Of a stretch of 64,000 nt of DNA, positions 1-12,100 are shown piece by piece. The stretch comes from Gelatoporia subvermispora B. Its lineage: Eukaryota; Basidiomycota; Agaricomycetes; Polyporales; Gelatoporiaceae. Positions within the stretch are counted from its first letter, which is position 1. Every line of letters starts with the position of its first letter. The position numbers and the translations under genes were made by a program. The notes under the pieces were generated by a model that worked only from the letters and a program-made list of their open reading frames with translations, did not search any database and was not told where the DNA came from. Location of the stretch: NCBI GenBank assembly GCA_000320605.2, contig KB445796.1:1983191-2047190 (forward strand), in the 5' to 3' direction.

Positions 1-219
1 CTACTTCAAATGGCATCTAGTAGTCGCATGTGCCTATAATCAAGTGGTTGTCGGGACACTATGACCGTCGACTGGTACTAAGGCAGTGAAGCTGGACGCC
101 TGCCCTCCGCTGACTCTTCTCTCGCGAATAGTCACATGCTGCTGTGCTGCAGCTGAGGTTCGCACCTTGACTTACCGGTGAGAATCTGAGATGGCATTGA
201 CGTCGTCCACTAAACATGG

Positions 220-395
220 CCTGGCCACCCAGGCAGAGCTGGTTCAGATCCGCTTAAGGCCGTCCATACGTTCTATCGCCTGGCAAACCTAGTCGAGCCT
301 CCTTTGCATTTCCCTATTGGCAAGGATGCAATCGGGGGGCTGAGGAAGAAAACCGAGGATCTACTGGCAGATACAAATCAAATACGATGCTCGCC
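220..395 (+). pseudogene. C-terminal fragment of a short-chain dehydrogenase (SDR) gene
   Basis: One frame from about 241 reads as the last-exon segment of the SDR genes at 3483-4520, 29929-30955 and 31869-32902: it contains GSDPLKAV, FYRLANLVEPPLHFPIGKDA and DLLADTN. No Rossmann start (TGASTGFG), NNAAYG or YxxxK exon lies upstream in the window, and the reading frame runs on into unrelated sequence after the ADTN match, without the usual ASWSE ending. It is a dead scrap of the same family, in the opposite orientation to the nearby intact SDR. The rest of the copy may lie to the left of the window, but the first 220 bases look unrelated. Confidence 0.75.
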
Positions 396-1076
396 TCGAT
401 ATATAACTACGTTCCCTTGCATGAGCAAGCTGCACTTTCGAGCGCAAATTTCGATTCTTCGAAATGTCATGTGAAGTACGTTCCCCTTTGTGCCAGTCTC
501 ATTCGTGAAGCGGCACAATCCGGGTCACAGTATCCTTCGGCAGCATTGTCCTGATGGAACAGTGTGGGTTAATTGATTTGTGTAGAGATGACGTCGAACG
601 TCCAAGTTCAAGATCGTAGCATTTGTCGGGTGTGCACCGAGTCATCGCAGTATCTCGTCATGGTTGTACTTGCTGATACATATTCCGCCTCTAGCCCGTA
701 GCAGACGACGGTGTGCGTATTGACACCCTCTTCCACGCTGCTTTTATGGATAGAGTTATGGATTTGGATGAGGAGTTTTCTTTGTATCTCTTTGACATAC
801 ATGATGGCGATATTGTAGCTCACGACCTGACAGCGCCGTAACGCATTTGGCAACAACCATGGCTATTTGATTGCACCAGCCCAATGCGTATACTTACGCT
901 GCGGTCGTAGTATCCCACTCAACCAAATAAGATGTTGCTGTTCAAGTTGTATTGCACGCGCTGCATAGCTCATGATCATTCAACTACTATACGAACAAAG
1001 AGAACGAAGAGATCGTACTGTCACCACCAATGCGACCCTATTGTACACACACAGCATTCGCAATTCTTTATTTGTG
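396..1076. other. gene-free stretch with duplicated NmrA 3' flank
   Basis: No gene found. Bases about 870-1076, read on the minus strand, align with the 3' flank of the second NmrA gene (29141 onward), so the duplication extends beyond the coding region. The inner part holds one copy of the unexplained conserved element listed separately. Confidence 0.6.
608..860 (-). repeat. conserved element of unknown nature, copy 1
   Basis: Read on the minus strand, the block near 800-855 resembles sequence at 29440-29515 (plus) and 3040-3100 (minus). Small frames give LRRCQVVSYNIA here and LRQCQVVGYNIA in the 29.4-kb copy. No start-to-stop gene can be built in any copy, so it is either the relic of an unknown gene or a conserved flank carried along with the NmrA/SDR module. 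Confidence 0.5.
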
Positions 1077-2332
1077 TCACAACTCCGCGATTATGTCCCA
1101 GTTGGGGGAGGTAGATCCGTCCTCCTCCGTGTTCTTCAAAAGATTCGATTTGATCTGTCCCGTATACCCAGTCTCCCTCATCCACTTCTCTAGCGTCCAT
1201 CTGTCTGGATTGACTTTCTGGATCCACTCCATGTCCCTCTTGATGATATCATCCCGGTACAGGTTCCACCAGCTGCTGAAGTTCTGGCGCCAGGATTTGC
1301 CCTCGCCTTGCTTGCGTTCATTGGCGACCGGCTTGTCAGCATTGTTGAAGTTGTCGCACCACTTGTCGGCCGTCTGTTGCAGCACCTCGGCTTTTTGGCC
1401 AGTCACGCGTCGGAACGTGTCGAGCAGGTAGTCCCACCCAACCATGTCGCTTGCGATCTCGAGCTCGCGCCCGGAAACCTCTGCCCGGTGGTCAAACGTA
1501 TAGCGCGCGAAGAAGCCAAGGTCGTGGAGCGCAATCATGGGGACGTGGCCCTGCCCGATGGGGGTGACGAAGACGAATGTCCCGTCTGCGCGCTGCTTTA
1601 GCGGGCCAAAAATTGGCTATATGCTGTGTCGTCAACAATCGCATTGGGAAAGTCTCAGCATAAGAAGACGTACGAGGTTGAGCATGTCCATATATGGGCC
1701 GGTAGTGACGATGCTCCAGGACATATCATCGTCGCTCACTACGCTCGGCTGAGCGTGCATCCAGTCTGCGACGCGCGACTTGCCGGCGTAGTGCTCGACG
1801 TGGTACTTCGGGTCATAATTCGTCTTCTACAAACAGGAGCAAGCATATATCAGCCAACGCCCGGTGGGGATGTATAACATGAGTTACCTTCAAGGCATTA
1901 TCGAGGCTGCTCCATATGTAGTGGCGAACTGTGCGTGCCTCCTTCGCGAGCTCGAAGAGGCGGATTCCGGCGAAGGTTTCCTTCTCTTCACCAATGCTGA
2001 AGCTGTCTGTGTTGACCCATGCGCCCCAAACACCTCGGAAGGCTTCGAGCATGGACGGGTAGTCGTAGAAGCTCCCTGTGGAACGGGCCGTGATGAGCAG
2101 CTTCAAAGTCTCTTATGGTGCTATACCTACCCTTGACACATTCCACGCCCTTTGCGGAGAGCTCCTGAGCACGACGATTGGTCGGATCACGCGTGAGGGC
2201 GCGGATAGCATATGGAGATGGAGAGCCGTCCGCCTGCAGGGCGAGGAGGCTGTCAATGACTGCAAGGCCCTGCGCGCCGGTCGCACCAACGACGAGAATG
2301 AGCTTCTTCGTAGAATTGTCGCTACGAGACAT
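1077..2332 (-). CDS. NmrA-like NAD(P)-binding protein, copy 1
   Basis: Predicted cytosolic NAD(P)-binding protein of the NmrA/HSCARG-like branch of atypical short-chain dehydrogenases. Members are redox sensors or reductases; the substrate cannot be read from sequence. Exons are complement(1077-1616, 1674-1826, 1888-2075, 2131-2332), four exons whose phases close to 360 aa. The start is the ATG at 2332, and the dinucleotide motif GATGAQG follows at about residues 16-22. The middle holds the family segment GVWGAWVNTD; the C-terminal exon encodes a Trp-rich helical part ending in NWDIIAEL. The copy at 27885-29140 has identical exon lengths (202, 188, 153 and 540 nt); over the last 153 residues I count 14 differences. 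Both copies look intact. Its neighbour is an SDR gene, which suggests a redox module, but the joint role is inference. Confidence 0.85.
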
Positions 2333-2655
2333 ATTTGCGATTTACTTTGAGCTGTGAAAGTCAATGAGTAGAGATGAGGTCTCTCGCTGTAACACGTCTA
2401 CTCGTTTCTATACTCGCCGAGATGTGTGATACACGTGAACTCTTGGCGGAGCTCGGTCGGTCGGTCGGTCATTTGTAAGTTTTGTTAAGCCTTACCCATC
2501 TACCGCCATCTTTGCGATGAGGCGGCGGTACTTTGCATACATTGATCGACCGGGAGCGGTTCACGCCACCTTCCAATGTCAGCACCCCGGGGATGCTATA
2601 CGTTGGACCGAGGCTTCTCCTAGCCTTACTCAGTCCATCTCTGGAAGTACTCAGG
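2333..2655 (-). repeat. duplicated NmrA upstream region, copy 1
   Basis: Read on the minus strand toward the gene, this block aligns with 27572-27884 (plus). Shared landmarks include the block around 2541-2655 (27572-27690 inverted) and the region next to the start codon. Homology stops near 2655/27572, which gives one breakpoint of the inverted duplication. A frame containing WTEASPSLTQ is readable in both copies, on the strand opposite to NmrA, and may be the 5' part of a decayed divergent gene. It also contains four tandem GGTC units at 2455-2470. Confidence 0.7.
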
Positions 2656-2739
2656 TGAACACATTCGCTTCTATACCTTTACAATGAGGTCGGGCATGGT
2701 ATCACGACGCCATTAGGATCTCGTGGTGGTCGACTATTG

Positions 2740-3180
2740 ATCCCCGAGTTCTCAGCAATAATAGCACCTGAGTTCACGAGGAAGTTGGGCACGATGCCGT
2801 GAATCCATTCGAGTCTTGTCAATCTCCGGCTCGGTAATCAAACCTGAGCGAACTGGATGAGGGCCTGAATTTGCGCCCTTGAGCAGTCTTCGAGCTTCTT
2901 CGAGTCGTCTTGGCGTACAGTCGGCATGTACGGATGGCGCCGACTAAGCGCCAGACATTGCTACAGATCACTCCAATCATTTTGAACCTACGGATGCGCA
3001 CGGCGACTGAGTGAGCATTCCGCTCGATGTCTCATTGACATTGTGGCCTGCGACTCGGCGCAACGTAAGCTTGCCCCAGTTTGAAGATAGCACAGTCGCA
3101 TACTTACATGAGATAGTGGAATTTCTCTGCTGCTATGTCGCTGAATGAGAAAGCAACATAGTGGTTCATGAGTCAACCCT
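2740..3180 (-). repeat. conserved element of unknown nature, copy 2
   Basis: On the minus strand this stretch resembles 29440-29790 (plus). Matching landmarks are the segment around 2940-2975 (29579-29617) and the segment around 3040-3100 (29446-29510). It lies between the SDR and NmrA genes in both regions. Frames are broken by stops in this copy. The opposite strand shares a TKRQ-containing frame with the 29.4-kb copy, so the original gene direction is unclear. The bases from 3181 to 3482 show nothing further. Confidence 0.5.
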
Positions 3181-3482
3181 CTGGGATGTTGTCCAGTTCA
3201 CTGATTACTGTGCAAATGACGTAACATAATACGTTCAGATAGCGAACGTCAGCAAATCCCAGGTCTTGTATCTCTTATGCTCAGATGAAGTGCCAAAGAT
3301 TGAGTTAACAAAGCTACTGTACCCCTAAAACCACGATGGCATTTGCGCTGAAGAGAACAGTCTTGTGTATACAAAATCCTATCGATTTAATCGTTCCATC
3401 GAAGCTGTAGGCACAATGAGCTGATGAAGGGCGTTTTACTTCAAGTTGATCGTACACTACCTTGGATCGCAGCCCTTCCACC

Positions 3483-4520
3483 TTATTTCTCGGAGGTCAC
3501 CTCTAACTCCTCAGACCATGAAGCATACGTGTTCGTGTCTCTGATCAAACCTTCCGCCTTCCTCCTGATGCCTTCTATCGCATCCTTGCCTATTGGGAAG
3601 TGAAGCGGCGGGTCGGGCAAACTCGTCAAGCGGTAAAACGCTTCGACAGCCTTTCGCGGATCGGAGCCAGCGGGTTTTGTCTGTAAGTCGACCAACATCT
3701 GTCGGACGATGGACGCAGGAGAGCTGGAATACACGGGCAGTGGTTCTATCACAGTCATGTTCGACTGGCCTTCTGTTATGAATATACCCGGTTCGATGAT
3801 AGTGACCTGTGAATGACTATGTCAACATTGGAGTGAAATCCGCAGAACGGCCACAACTTCATGACCTTGATGTTCCAGGAAGGATCGAGTTCTTTTGCCA
3901 ACGCTTCGCTGAGCCCCTCGAGTGCTGCGGAAACGCTGAGATATAGCGACTGAGCATACACTCTCCCACACGACATACCAAACTTGCTCGCAACGTAGAG
4001 GCCAATCGCAGGCGTACCCTCGACGCCCGACATGGAGCTCACCTGAAGGAGACGTCCTCCCATGCCTGGTTCGTTTACTTCACGGAAGAATTTGACTGCC
4101 GCCTGAGTCACGCGTGTTGCACCCCAGAAGTTGGTGTCGAACATGTCGCGCACAGGCTTCTCATGACCATACGCGGCTTCGACTTCGCTCACTACGCCAT
4201 AAGCAGCGTTGTTGAACACAACGTCTAGTCGACCGTACTGCTCCTTTGTCCTAGCAAAAGCGGCGTCGACCTCGGCCGCATTGGTGACATCGAGCTTCTG
4301 TACTAGTAAGCGGTCCACAGAATATTGCGCGGAGAGCTCGGAAAGCATTTCCGGCCTGCGAAGCGTCGCCACAGCGATGTCCCCGTTCTTCAGGATGAGC
4401 TCCGTCATGGCTCTCCCGAAGCCAGTGGATGCGCCGGTGACTATTTGCGCAGGTTGTGGTCAACAATGCACGCAAGCTGAGGATATCTCACTCACTAAGC
4501 CAAACCCTAGGGCGAGACAT
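3483..4520 (-). CDS. short-chain dehydrogenase/reductase, copy A
   Basis: NAD(P)-dependent oxidoreductase of the classical SDR fold; substrate unknown. Exons complement(3483-3806, 3866-3924, 3979-4440, 4496-4520) give 289 aa. The ATG at 4520 opens a 25-nt first exon, which is needed to complete the cofactor motif TGASTGFG (about residues 10-17). NNAAYG follows near residue 87 and the catalytic YxxxK appears as YVASK near the end of exon 2. The C-terminal exon carries IIEPG and the family block PPLHFPIGKDAIE. Exon lengths 25/462/59/324 equal those of the genes at 29929 and 31869 (the first has 318 in the last exon). It is more diverged than those two are from each other, so it is an older paralogue. 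No frameshift seen. Confidence 0.88.
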
Positions 4521-5897
4521 TGTGGCACTCCAGAAACGAAGGTTCAGGGCTTGACGATCAGAGTGTTTATACGCAGTCCATGTGCCTTCAGTCAGTGCCA
4601 TCTCCCGTATGCGGCATCATGACAGATGGAGGCCGGTGAGAAAGCACATCATCCGTCATATTCCCGAAGATGCGATTCTACCAGTCGAGGCTGCTTTGAA
4701 TAGTTCGAGCTTCCAACTTTGAAGCGCCGCGAACAACGCCGTGCCCTAGTAGCCTCATGAGAATGGCAAGGCCGGTCACATATGTGATGCTAGCGCAACA
4801 ATACAGTTGATGGATAGCTTGTTCCTGAAGAGTTCTAGCAATGTCGACAAGCTAAGTGTGTAAGATTCAGTCAGGGATAACCCCGATCTGCTGCGCAAGT
4901 GAAGAAGCATCTCGGTGGCCTATCAAGAAACACACTAATACAACGGAGAGGTGGCGCACCCGAAGCCAATTATTATAACGTCCTTCAAAGGTGTAGTCGC
5001 ACTCAAATTCAACTCGCTAAGCTCACTTCTGGATGTCACCGGATGTGCCTGCCGCCGCTGAGACGAGTACACATGTTACTAGTCCTCCTCTGCCGCTGTA
5101 TCCGTATTGCCTTCCCTGACGCTTAGTTTTCAGTGAGAAACAAGTGTGAAGTCGGCGGAGTAGCTGGCTTGAAGGGTTCCCGGAAGACATGAAGAGCAAG
5201 GAATGTATATAAAATAATACAAGGGAGCATGGCACTGGCATGCAACTAAGCGACAGTCTAGCGCCCGGCATGCCCTGTTTCGAAAGTCACTCGGTTGTGT
5301 CATGACTATATACTTCCTCTCGCTGGTTCGGTCTTACGCATGTGGGCGTGCTGTACGCCACCTATACATCGGGTTTGTGCCTCAAATAGCGACATGCAAG
5401 AGCCTGAAGCCTGTTAGAGGAGGCGAGTATCATACGGCGCGTATATGGCCGCGACGGGATGCCACTTCTCATATCGAATTGAACGTCTTTTCACGAAGAC
5501 GAAGACGATATCCAAAACACAGACAAAAAGCTAGGTCTCCCGGCTCTGCCCTCAGTAACTTCAGCATGCGTCCGTGCACTTGTCTTCCGGCAATTCCATC
5601 AGCTTAGAGTGAAACAAGATCAGCTGCAACCAAACCAACCTGAGCCGTCCCTCCGGGTGGCTCCCTCCGACACTGGCCAGTGCTAACAGGGGCTACTTCT
5701 AGTATATGTCAAGCGTTTCAGAATCCCGCATTACCGCGGGCTGCTGATGTCGGTCGAGCGACCTAGTGGTTGCTGATCAAACGACCCACGGGAACAATCC
5801 GCGATATGGTCCTATATAGTAGGGGAGAGGGTCGTCTACTGGACGTTGTACCCTGCACCACAAAACTAGTCGATCTCACAGAGGTAGCCTTTCCGCC
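4521..5897. other. gene-free stretch upstream of the peptidase gene
   Basis: Between the divergently read SDR (minus) and the peptidase (plus). Short open frames exist (for example 5302-5607) but none shows family features, usable splice signals or a paralogue in the window. It should hold both promoters. Confidence 0.5.
5813..5818 (+). promoter_or_regulatory. TATA box candidate for the proline iminopeptidase gene
   Basis: A TATATA run about 80 bases before the ATG at 5898, a usual distance for a fungal TATA element. The start codon itself sits in a strong Kozak context (CCGCCATGG). Confidence 0.45.
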
Positions 5898-6863
5898 ATG
5901 GCAGAAAAGACCGGCACCGTCCCCTTCGTATACCAGGGCGAGACCTTCAACACCTGGTACAAGGTCGTCGGCGAACTCAAGCCAGGCGTGCGCCCACTCG
6001 TAACCCTACACGGTGGGCCCGGCATCCCGCACCAGTACATGCTCTCGCACGTAGAACTCGCAGGCTCACCATCCAACCGTGCTGTCGTATTCTACGACCA
6101 GATCGGTTGTGGCCTGTCCACGCATGCGCCCGATAAGCCTGCCGAGTTCTGGTCCCCGGCGCTCTTCATGGACGAGCTCGACAACGTCCTCGCACACTTC
6201 AGTATCGCGGGTGACTTTGACCTCCTCGGGCACTCCTGGGGCGGCATGCTAGCAGCGCAGTACGCTGCCGAGCGCCGTCCTGCTGGTCTTCGACACCTGA
6301 TCCTCACGAGCGCCCCGGCCGCTATGGATTTATGGTCCAAGGGGACGCGGGCGCTGATGGAGGGCCTCCCTTCGGACATCCGTGAGGTGATAGAGAGGTG
6401 CGAGCGCGAAGGGAAGACAGATACGCCGGAATACGAGGAAGCAACTTCGGTGTTCTACAACAAGCACGTCTGCAGGCTGTCTCCATGGCCGGAAGGCTTG
6501 CAGGCTGCGTTTGGAGAGATGAGCAAGGACCCGACAGTGTATCGTGCCATGTAAGTCTCGTCAAGTCCATGGGAGAGTGGACCAGCTGACAGGCGGTCCC
6601 CTGTCAGGGTTGGCCCTTCGGAAGTCCTGATCACCGGCACCCTGAAAGGCTGGTCTGTCGTCGATATCCTTTTCAACATCTCTGTACCTACACTGCTCAT
6701 CAACGGCCATCACGATGAAACTCAAGATGTGGGTGTGTTGCCGTTCTTCCTGCACATTCCCAAGGTTAGATGGGTGCAATTTGCGAGCAGTTCGCACATG
6801 TCGTTCCATGAGGAAAAGGATAGGTACATGAGCACGGTAGAAAATTTCCTCACCGAAGTGTAA
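5898..6863 (+). CDS. proline iminopeptidase-like alpha/beta hydrolase (family S33)
   Basis: Serine peptidase that removes N-terminal proline from peptides, or a close relative acting on amides; likely cytosolic, as no signal peptide is visible. Two exons, 5898-6550 and 6608-6863, give 302 aa, typical for fungal members. Visible motifs are the oxyanion HGGPGIPH near residue 40, the nucleophile elbow GHSWGG near residue 115, an Asp in NGHHDE and a late His in SSHMSFHEE, which together make a complete triad. The block GPSEVLITGTLKGW is diagnostic of the fungal proline iminopeptidase family. The intron splits the Met codon just before it. The gene is single-copy here and unrelated to the flanking duplications. 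Confidence 0.9.
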
Positions 6864-7248
6864 TGCCACGGAGCAGAGTCTAGTCACCTATCGAGCATGT
6901 ATAGCAGGAGGCTTGGCTGCATGGGCCCACGAGTGTCATCTAGAGAACACAAGGCGATCGACGCCAGACATGCATTTCAAACGCGAGATCAACACTACAA
7001 CACTCTACCTGAGAATGAACACTTTGGAACGTAGGTTGTACAACACCAAGAAAGCACATGACCGCCATACGGCGCGAGAGTATGGTCTACCATGCCCTAG
7101 CCTCACCGGATGGCATCATGTGTGAGGATACACATGAGCTCGCAGGTTCAACCTGGACTCGATATATACAGTCAAATAAAAGCAGATTGGACGAACAGAT
7201 GTCGAGAGAGTCGGGACGTGACGCGTAGGAAGGACGATCCTAAGAGGA
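6864..7248. other. intergenic, convergent 3' ends
   Basis: Lies between two convergent genes. No coding signal found; it probably contains both 3' untranslated regions. Confidence 0.5.
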
Positions 7249-8528
7249 TCAGAAGGGAGAGTCGTAGCGCTTGGCGGCCGCACGCGCGTGGTGGCGGCGG
7301 TGCGCGTCGTAGATCGCGCGGGCCTGCACCTTAGCGGCAGCCTCGGGCTCGGGGGACGCGGAGCGCTTCTTGCTTGCGCTACTGCACGTCTTGCGGTTCG
7401 GCGTCGTGGCGCTCGCGCTAGCGGCGGAGGCAGAGGCGGACGCGGAGACCACAGCGCTGGACGAAGCGGCGCTGGACGAGGCGACGCGGACGGGCGCGAC
7501 CGAAGATGGGACGGGGTTCACCACAGGTGCGACAATCGACGAAGGAGCGACCGCCGGAGGGGTGGGGCTTGCCTTCGCTGAAGTCGGCACTGCGACGGAG
7601 CTGGAAGCGGGCTGGGGGTCGGGGCTAGGGGAGGCAACGTGGGTGGACGTGGGCGCGGTGGCGGCACTGCTGGAGGCGGGCTCACCAGAGCCTTGGTTGC
7701 TCGCATCCTGAGTGGCATCCGAGCAGAAGCTGATCAGGAGATCAACCTGTGGCGGATGAGCATAAAAATCAGCGGCATAGGCAGAACGACGGATCACGTA
7801 CGTTGTTCGTCTCACACTGGACCTGGACCTGATTGTCATTCGGCTGGAAGAATGCAGTGTCGCAGGTACTGCTTGCGCAGTTTGCACCAGTGTTATCACA
7901 TCCGTTGAAGTAGCTGAACGACGTCTGAACGCTGAACGCGTGTCTACGTGAAATATAGATGTGAGTGCGTTGGACAGCATCGAGATTGTCATTACGCACG
8001 GAGCAATCAAGGTAATGTCCGTAGACGAGCCACCTCCAGGCGTAGTGGGGTTGATGAGGGTCATCTCGACCATCGTGCACTCCTCGCCATTGAATCCGCA
8101 ATCACCTGTGCCACGCAACAGTCAGATGATGCGATCAGGGTGTACGGCAGAGCAAATATACCAGTTTGCAGGTAACTGACAGCAGGATGTATATGAGCAA
8201 CTGCACGCGGAAGGACGGCACCTGTACTCACGCGATTCCACTAATCGGGGCGTTGCTCGTGTAGTCCTGCCCGGTCGACACGACAGCACCATTTAGGATC
8301 AACTGGGGCTATATCGCGCGTATATAATGAGCATTGTCTATGTCCACGTTCTGCAATGATAACTCGTACAGTTCCATGTCCACACCTGATTGGTACGATG
8401 TCAGGCAAGTATATCAGAGTGAAAGTAAGAGCTTACTGGTTGTTGAAACGAACGGTGTGAGTTTCGGCATTGACACCGGCAGTCGCGAAAAGAACGGCAG
8501 CAAAGGCAGTAACGAGAGTCAGAGACAT
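7249..8528 (-). CDS. secreted 'glycopeptide'-family protein with mucin-like tail
   Basis: Predicted extracellular protein of a basidiomycete family often labelled glycopeptide; molecular role unknown. Exons complement(7249-7746, 7802-7943, 8000-8105, 8162-8175, 8232-8308, 8370-8385, 8437-8528) close to 314 aa. Residues 1-21 form a signal peptide ending near GVNA. The family domain (about 22-155) shows HTVRFNNQCGHGTP, YLQTGDCGFNGEE, SSTDITLI and FSYFNGCDNTGANC, with many paired cysteines. Two micro-exons of 16 and 14 nt are required to restore these motifs. The last 150 residues are rich in Ser, Ala, Pro and Thr, then end in a basic tail (KKRS, HRRHHARAAAKR) with no hydrophobic GPI signal. The long tail is unusual for the family as I know it and may be a cell-wall or glycosylated stalk. 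Confidence 0.82.
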
Positions 8529-9111
8529 GATCGACTGAAAGACCGGTCGTTAGAAGAAAAGAGAGGAAGTGCCTAAGCCTAGGACTGGGTGTATGCGGAG
8601 GGGGAGGAGGAGGAAGAGGACAAGAAGACGGATGGTAACGACTGCCTGAAATGCGGACTTCAATTGCTCCCGTGGGTACCCTCGGCATCGTCCACTCAGT
8701 TTTCCCTGCTCCGCTGCGTGCAGCGTCAAACGGTCTCGGCCCTGATGGATGATACTGCTCATCCGTTTCGGCGCACAGTTCTGCTTGATGACCCTAAAAG
8801 TTTTCCTGATGTGTGGTGCATGGTATGTAGCGGCAGAATGTTGCAGAAAAATGAAGGCCGGAAATGCAGCAAGGAGAGGACGCGCGTGACACGCGACAAG
8901 CTCGTGCTCTCGTCGCGTCGCCGCCGCGTTCAGTACAATGGATGACCAAATTTGACCAGCAGTACGACAAAAGACTACTATAGCACAAGTATCCGAATGT
9001 ACCTAGCAATAAGGTGTGATACATAAAAAACCTAAGACAATTACTAGCTCCACAGGATCGTTAATATATGGACGTTACAACTTCGCGATATGGCACACCA
9101 TTGGCCGGTCG
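8529..9111. other. promoter region of the glycopeptide gene and 3' flank of the Sec7 gene
   Basis: No gene. On the minus strand the stretch just before the ATG at 8528 is strongly pyrimidine-rich (about 8545-8640), as often seen at fungal transcription starts. Confidence 0.5.
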
Positions 9112-12100
9112 TTACTCGTCATCCGTATCGTCTCCCATTTGTGCGAGCTCTCTGCGGTGCATAAGCAGAGCGGAGATGTTCTGGCTGTTGCTGGCGGAGG
9201 GTGGCGGTTCGTCGTCCTCTTCGATGGTCTCTTCCTCCGGCTGTCCCTTCCAACGACCCTTTTCGACCGGAAACTGCTCAGCCACGGGGCTCTGGACAAC
9301 CAACGCCTTCTCCATGGCCTTCTCGCCTCGCTTTTTCAATCGAAGTGTCATGGCCGCTTGCAACGAGTCAATATACGACTCATACTTGACTATCTCCGTC
9401 AGCAGGTACTGAGACTTCTTCTCCCAGTTGCTCAAGGCCTTCGCGCCGTTGGAGGAACGAGGCTGGTACTATTAAGGCACAACTGGCGTCAGCCAAGAAC
9501 ACGCGTGTATCTAACGACCGCACTCACTAATTGAGTCATGGGCGACCTCAGCTCGTTGTGCTGCTTCAGGTCGTTCTTGAGGTTCTCAACGTGCTTCTGC
9601 AACGCCTCGAGCTGCGTCTCCTCGTCATGGGTACTTGGAACTGTCGGATGCATGGGCGGCTTCCAGTCGTTGATGAACGTCCTATCCGCCCATGGTGACT
9701 TCTCTGCCCGCACAGTCGCCGCGATGTCTTTCAGACGACTCCGTCCGCTGCGGCCGCTGCGGATGCTCAGACCGTCCGAGTTGTCAAGTTCCGCAGTATA
9801 GTTGTCTTCTGATGCTGCACGTCCACGCGAGAGCGGCTTCATCACGCGGTTCCACCCATATTCCATGTTGGATACGCCACCCGCCAGAGGCTCTTTACTC
9901 TGTCGCGCTGCCCAGTAGTTGCATGTCGACACCCACTCATTGACAAGCTCTTCTGTGCCCGCCTGGAAGAAGTACACTCCACCATGAGCCAACGTAAGCA
10001 CCATACAGTGCGGACGCTGTCTATTGTACCCCGGTGGAGGTAGTGCGTGAGCCAGAGAGTGCGCAAGCTGAACCGTGCCGACAGAGTGAGCGTTTTCCTG
10101 TATCTTTACGTGAGTCGGTGTCCCGGACAAACTTGCGGACGGCACGTACAAGCCAATTGCCACCGCCCACCACTCCGCCGCCACCCGCTCCGTGCTCGCC
10201 GAACGTAAACATACTGAGATCGCCTTTCTGAATGACGACGAACACATCAAGCCATTGCTTAGACTTGGCCCGCTTGCCGGCGGCCTCCCAGTACTGCTTA
10301 CGGCACAACATCCCCTCTTTCGCCCAGGGCGGCCCGAGGAGCGCGAGTTCCTCATCCGTGATACTGAGATCATCCGAGACTGAGTCATCGCTGTGAACGC
10401 TATGGTCATCCTCCTGCGTCTCTCGGATGATGGTATGGGAGAGGTTAGAGGCAAAGCCCATAGAAGGTGTGAGGAACGACGCGGTCGACGCATGGAAGCC
10501 CTGCGAAGCGTCAGCATACTCCCAGAACGTCCATATCCAGAACAAGCGTACCTCATTCGAAGTGGCAAAGCTTGGCGCGGGGCTGGCACGCCCGTCAATG
10601 CTGCTGTTACTGCTGTATGGGCTGATGCCCGATGGGGCACCAAGGATCGACTGAAGGCCACGAATACTCCCGCGTTTCAAGGTCGTCAACCGGTCCGGTG
10701 GGCCTCCACGCAGGCTCCTATTCCGTAGAAGCGGGCCGTGCGGGCTCAATGAAGACGTAGACGAACGTGCCATGAGAGTGCTTCCTATAGGCTGCAATAT
10801 CTGCTGGCTCTTGATGGCATTGTACATGTCCTGGAGATGCTCATCAGCGACTGTCATGCAACCTACCGAGATAGATGGAGGGACCAACCTTGAGCAAATT
10901 CTCCATCTCCGTCTCCCAATTACGGTCGTACGTCACCGTCGTCGAGATCGGGGCAGTTTCCCGGGGTTTGGTATCCTTGGTATCCTGAGTTTTGGTATCT
11001 TGTGCATGACCAGCTGATATCGCAACAGAGACCGTGCTCCCGTTCGCCGGAGAAGGTCCTGGCGGATCCGAGGCAGAGCTCAACTGACCAGTGGAATTGC
11101 CTGCCTTCGCACTGATGGCAGGCTGAGAGCTGAGGGCTTCGCGCGTGACGCTGCTCCAACTGGTCATACTGTCGCTGCGCTTCGGTCGCGAACGCAACGT
11201 GCTGCCGGCCAGATCACTTCCTTCAGAGCCAGCACGGAAGCTGCTCCAGTCGTCATATGAATATTCGGTGTTCGGGCTTGGATTAGGTTGCAGTTGCATC
11301 TGAATCGCCGCAAGGGTATTTCGGACGAACTGTCCACGCGACATCCTACTGACCAATTCCGCGACGTGCAGATCGGTGTTGAGAAGTAGCAAGGAATACG
11401 ATGTTGCGTGGACCACGCCTGCACCCAGAGTCAACACGTATAGCTCGACAGCAGAGTGGGATACGCACTGGCGTTGCCGTAGACACTGTTAGAGTTGCAC
11501 TCCCAGTAACGTCGCGAGAACTCCTCTAGGATACGGTCTACTTGTTGAGTTTCAGCCTTAAGAAATAATTTAGCACACAGTCGTCTGTGATAAATCAGCT
11601 CGTGAATCAATTCTCAGAAACGTGTGTACCATACCTGAACGCGTTGTCGAGCCGTAGATTAGAAAAGTCGAAGAAGTCCATATAATGCCGGAGGGCAGTC
11701 TTGTTGATGAGGCTCCTGCAAAGCGGTTTACAACGGTTCCTACCAGACATTGATGAAAACACTAACATGCCGCCCAGCCATTCAGCAATCTTGTCCTTGG
11801 CGAGAAATTCTTCGTCTTCAGCCCAGCATCTCGACGCGAGCTCCTTGCCTCTTGCCTCAAGGTCGGCGGTCTCCTCTCCTCTGCCTGGAGAGCTCCTGTT
11901 CGCATTGAAGCGAGTTACAAGAAGATCGTGTGTTGTGAGGTCTTGCTGAGACACAGCAGAAAGCCCCGGCACTGCAGCAAAGGTGAGTAAGATACACCTA
12001 ATACGGAGGGGCGTAAGGATTCGACAATACGTACGGACACGTCCATCTACTGGTTCGGGTATGAGAGATGGCTCTGAGCTGGATGCCGTGGAGCGGGGCT

